A DNA stretch of 64,000 nt, from positions 13,267 through 77,266 of the forward strand of contig CAZWKE010000013.1 of the NCBI GenBank assembly GCA_964634205.1. The letters are read 5' to 3'. Positions 61,614-64,000 of this stretch are shown one piece after another. The notes beneath the pieces are model-generated. The model was given only the letters and a program-made list of their open reading frames with translations, searched no databases and was not told the DNA's origin. Each line of letters starts with the position of its first letter. Within the stretch, counting starts at the first letter, position 1. The stretch is from JAFGGG01 sp964634205 (GTDB taxonomy: Bacteria; Spirochaetota; Spirochaetia; SZUA-6; RPPD01). The position numbers and the translations under genes are program-made.

Positions 61614-63695
61614 CTATTGATCCTGTAACTGTGAAAGATAAAGGCAAACGGATGTTTGTTTGTTTTCCACACTGCGGACTTCAATCCGGCCCCAGTTCTT
61701 TTCAGCAAGCAGCTTGCAAAAATAAAGTCCCAATCCATCATGCCCTCTTTTCCTGGTAAAAAAGGGATCGAATATTTTATTGATTATTTTTTCACTGATG
61801 CCGATTCCATGATCGATGATTTCAATACGTACCTGTTCCGGAGTGGCGTCGGTTGCCACCGTAATGACTCCATTTTTATTTCGTAATGCTTCATAGGCGT
61901 TCTCAAAAAGTAAAACCAATGAAAATATTATCTCTTCCGGGTAACAGAACAGTTTAACCTCGGTGTGAGGTAATATTTTCAGGTTGATATCCGGGATGCG
62001 TACTCTTATCTGTTCACACGCGCTGGAAATGATTGTTTCCAGGTCCATGCTGATGGGAATTGCGGATTCCTGGCCCATAAATAACATGAATTTCTTCACA
62101 AAATCATGTATGGACATCGTACCCTGCCGGACCTTGCCCACCGCTTCTTGAATAATCGTTTCCAGGCTTTTTTCACGCCCGGTGCCGTACCATTGGGTAT
62201 TATCGCAAACCTTTCGCGCGTCCCGGGTGAGTGTAATCAGCGAATTGTTGATTCCTCTTAAATTTTGCGAAAGCCGCAGCCAGACTCCTTTCCACAGAGA
62301 ACGCAGCTCGGTTATTTTTTCTTTTTGCAGCGGAATTGTGTATTTTAAATCGATCGGTTCATCGGTCTCAATAATATTTATCGCGGCTTCCGGGTTTGTT
62401 GGCTCCTGACGACGGTTAAAAAACCGTTCCACCAGCCAGAGTAAGAAGGTGTACAATAGAAAGAATGTTACAAACAAAGACAGGGCCACCATGAATCCGG
62501 CAACATCCGCGGACATTCCATAGCTTTGCACAAAGATATTCTTAAACGGTTCAAAAAGTATGGCAAACGCCGCCAAAAAAATCAAGGTAAACAGGAGAGA
62601 GATTATTGAACGCCGGTTTAATACCTGCAAATCGATTTTATGAGATTTTATCAGCCCGATAATATAAAACAGGGGGAGAAAGGCCAGAAAAAAATTGGCA
62701 AAACTCCCCATCCCCATTCTTTGCCCCGGTGTTTCCCCCAGGATAAAGGGGAGTTGATCAAAAAAAACATAGGTCGGCAGGGTAATGAAGGCCCCGGCTG
62801 CCAGCCACTCAAGATGTTTTCTTATTTTTGCGCCGGTGGATTTAATATACGTATGAAAAATAAATCCGAAAAACAAGATATACGCAAATAGGTCGGAGAT
62901 GTTCTGCATCTGCCCCAGTGAAACCACGGCAGCAAAATATCTATCATCATGATACTGAATCCATTGCATGAACGCTTTGGTACGGAAAAAAAAGTATATC
63001 AGGTAAAGGGCTGCGATAGTTGCAAGCAGCCCCCTGCGAAAGATTTTATTGAATTTCGGTCTGGGAAAGTAAAGAGCGAACACCACCAACAACCAGGATA
63101 CGGTTTCTCCCAAGTAAATAAGCGCCAACGTAAAGACATTATCATAATAAAATGGTTGGGCGCAGATAAAAAGCATGAAAAAAAGCCCGGCCGTTACCGC
63201 AATAATATTATAGGTTTCATGACGATGATTTAAAACAAGGTAATACACCATAAAACCAAGCACAAAAAGAAAAAACAGGGTGGCAATCCAGTCGACACGA
63301 AGTAAATTCAATTCCGGGGTAATATAGATTGTTATTTCTTTTTTTCCGTCACGCAACACCTGAACGGGAAAAGATTTGAAACTCCAGATCCTGGAATTTT
63401 CCTCCAATACATCTCTGACCGTCTTAATGGTATGATTGTTTATTGCGCGTATTGCGTCTTTGTTCGGAATAAGGCCGGCCGCAACGGCGGGGGAAAACGG
63501 GGTGCGCGGTGAAAAAATAATTGCGCCATTGTCATCAACCACTTCCATGTAGTTCATAACCAGACCGGTAGTTGGTTTTACCAGATAACGGATAAAATAA
63601 ATGCCCGCGACACCGGTTACCAGCAGGGCAAAGCTAAGGAGTAGGATAAACTTCAGGTGTAATTTAAATTTTACCAGCAGAGAATACTTTTTCAT
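61614..63695 (-). CDS. PDZ/multi-TM histidine-kinase-like protein without an obvious acceptor His
   Basis: 693 residues. TM near 17-38, then a PDZ-like extracytoplasmic domain (about 45-130: TPFSPAVAAGLIPNKDAIRAIN, cited in part). About eight further TM segments follow to residue 430, and a HATPase-type domain with FENAYEALRN (N box), DHGIGIS (G1), FDPFFTRKRG and GLGLYFCKLL (G2). In the DHp region, where HE-x-N is expected, the sequence reads LSQNLRGINNSL. Either an unusual kinase or an ATP-binding sensor. The promoter at 63716-63743 is good. Confidence 0.8.
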   Translation of the reverse strand: MKKYSLLVKFKLHLKFILLLSFALLVTGVAGIYFIRYLVKPTTGLVMNYMEVVDDNGAIIFSPRTPFSPAVAAGLIPNKDAIRAINNHTIKTVRDVLEENSRIWSFKSFPVQVLRDGKKEITIYITPELNLLRVDWIATLFFLFVLGFMVYYLVLNHRHETYNIIAVTAGLFFMLFICAQPFYYDNVFTLALIYLGETVSWLLVVFALYFPRPKFNKIFRRGLLATIAALYLIYFFFRTKAFMQWIQYHDDRYFAAVVSLGQMQNISDLFAYILFFGFIFHTYIKSTGAKIRKHLEWLAAGAFITLPTYVFFDQLPFILGETPGQRMGMGSFANFFLAFLPLFYIIGLIKSHKIDLQVLNRRSIISLLFTLIFLAAFAILFEPFKNIFVQSYGMSADVAGFMVALSLFVTFFLLYTFLLWLVERFFNRRQEPTNPEAAINIIETDEPIDLKYTIPLQKEKITELRSLWKGVWLRLSQNLRGINNSLITLTRDARKVCDNTQWYGTGREKSLETIIQEAVGKVRQGTMSIHDFVKKFMLFMGQESAIPISMDLETIISSACEQIRVRIPDINLKILPHTEVKLFCYPEEIIFSLVLLFENAYEALRNKNGVITVATDATPEQVRIEIIDHGIGISEKIINKIFDPFFTRKRGHDGLGLYFCKLLAEKNWGRIEVRSVENKQTSVCLYLSQLQDQ

Positions 63696-63715
63696 CCGGG
63701 TCGATTCACAAAATA

Positions 63716-63743
63716 CATATAATTTGTTAAACTATACCGTCAA
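63716..63743 (-). promoter_or_regulatory. promoter of the PDZ kinase-like gene
   Basis: TTGACG (63743-63738), 16 bp, TATATG (63721-63716), about 20 bp before the start codon at 63695. Confidence 0.45.
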
Positions 63744-63778
63744 TAAGGTTCTATTGCAATAAACTTAGCGAATAGAAG

Positions 63779-63807
63779 TTGACATATTAATCGATTATTG
63801 GTAATCT
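63779..63807 (+). promoter_or_regulatory. tRNA-Met promoter
   Basis: Perfect TTGACA (63779-63784), 17 bp, then TAATCT (63802-63807), 11 bp before the tRNA 5' end. The -10 is poor, but spacing and position fit. Confidence 0.45.
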
Positions 63808-63818
63808 TCTTTTTCTAT

Positions 63819-63891
63819 GGCGGTGTAGCTCAGATGGTAGAGCAAGCGGCTCATATCCGCTGGGTCAGGGGTTCAAGTCCCTTCGCCGCTA
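63819..63891 (+). tRNA. elongator tRNA-Met (CAU)
   Basis: 73 nt without an encoded CCA. Acceptor GGCGGTG pairs with CGCCGCT with two G-U pairs; D arm GCTC/GAGC; anticodon arm AGCGG-CTCATAT-CCGCT with CAT at 63852-63854; T arm AGGGG-TTCAAGT-CCCTT. The GGCGGTG acceptor matches elongator tRNA-Met (as in Bacillus) rather than tRNA-Ile2. Confidence 0.93.
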
Positions 63892-63905
63892 TTTTTTTAT
63901 GCAAT

Positions 63906-63949
63906 AAAAAAGGCTGTCTGGAAAAATATTCTCAGACAGCCTTTTTTTT
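63906..63949. terminator. shared terminator of the convergent tRNAs
   Basis: AAAAAAGGCTGTCTG pairs with CAGACAGCCTTTTTTTT around a loop of about 12 nt. A and T runs flank it, so it serves the elongator tRNA-Met (+) and the initiator tRNA-Met (-). Its last base is the discriminator of the latter. Confidence 0.9.
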
Positions 63950-64000
63950 AGCAGGGGCAGGACTCGAACCTGCGACCTCCGGGTTATGAGCCCGACGAGC
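63949..64000 (-). tRNA. partial initiator tRNA-fMet (CAU), cut by the right edge
   Basis: The minus strand shows the end of the D arm, an anticodon arm with GGG-CTCATAA-CCC (CAT at 63988-63986) and a T arm GCAGG-TTCGAGT-CCTGC. The three G-C pairs in the anticodon stem mark an initiator. The 3' acceptor strand reads CCCTGCT then discriminator A. The 5' half lies outside the window. Confidence 0.88.

Noticed and set aside
63819..63891. tRNA-Ile2 (lysidine-modified CAU)
   Set aside because: Acceptor GGCGGTG/CGCCGCT and the overall arm pattern follow elongator tRNA-Met; a tilS-dependent Ile2 usually begins GGGCC or GGACC.

Overview
The window looks like chromosomal DNA of a free-living, polysaccharide-degrading spirochaete (Spirochaetota). 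Evidence: many short-signal lipoproteins, a GH9 cellulase ending in a CBM64-like module (a cellulose-binding family known from Spirochaeta thermophila), GH12 and GH16 lipoprotein glycanases, ppdK, an EF-G of the kind that is often duplicated in spirochaetes, and a small sigma-70 factor preceded by a -24/-12 type promoter, reminiscent of the RpoN-RpoS arrangement of Borrelia. No phage, IS or CRISPR was seen. The order is an inference from gene content, not a computed placement.

Layout. 1-2.8 kb (+): small XRE regulator, membrane protein, 59-residue exported peptide and a DipZ-type CcdA/thioredoxin fusion. 2.8-9.7 kb (-): PilZ-like protein, unknown protein, methyltransferase, WD40-like lipoprotein, GH12 lipoprotein, small conserved lipoprotein, YchF-like ATPase and an unknown lipoprotein. 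9.9-12.3 kb (+): GH9-PA14-PT linker-CBM64 cellulase, interrupted by a 100-N scaffold gap. The gap is flanked by a 55-bp exact duplication; collapsing the two restores one 738-residue frame.

12.4-30.3 kb (-): the most unusual part. It is a tightly coupled six-gene operon of about 18 kb coding for two M64-like metallopeptidase paralogues (604 and 612 aa), a DUF6603-type protein (1173 aa), a 1105-aa protein with a central membrane hairpin, a 1769-aa protein and a 677-aa protein. None has a signal peptide and no function is known to me. It is divergent from a membrane-anchored Nudix hydrolase. This is the best candidate for an undescribed system.

30.6-43.2 kb: hemerythrin, D-lactate dehydrogenase and a divergent Rrf2 Fe-S regulator with striking inverted repeats between them; GH16 glucanase; ppdK; sigma factor; SEC-C protein; groES; a JAB-DinG fusion helicase; purine nucleoside phosphorylase. 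43.4-50.1 kb (+): EF-G and a purF-purM-purN-purD-purE operon with overlapping or close junctions, giving most steps from PRPP to CAIR (no purL/purS/purQ or purK here). 50.1-54.1 kb (-): rlmB, a calcium-loop repeat protein, two orphan DNA methyltransferases and a lipoprotein that appears to start on a leaderless GTG. 54.1-63.7 kb (-): HAMP membrane protein, histidine kinase, dnaJ, dnaK, grpE, a DUF362/ferredoxin protein and a PDZ/multi-TM kinase-like protein lacking an obvious phospho-acceptor histidine. The right end has an elongator tRNA-Met and, convergent with it, a partial initiator tRNA-Met, sharing one terminator hairpin.
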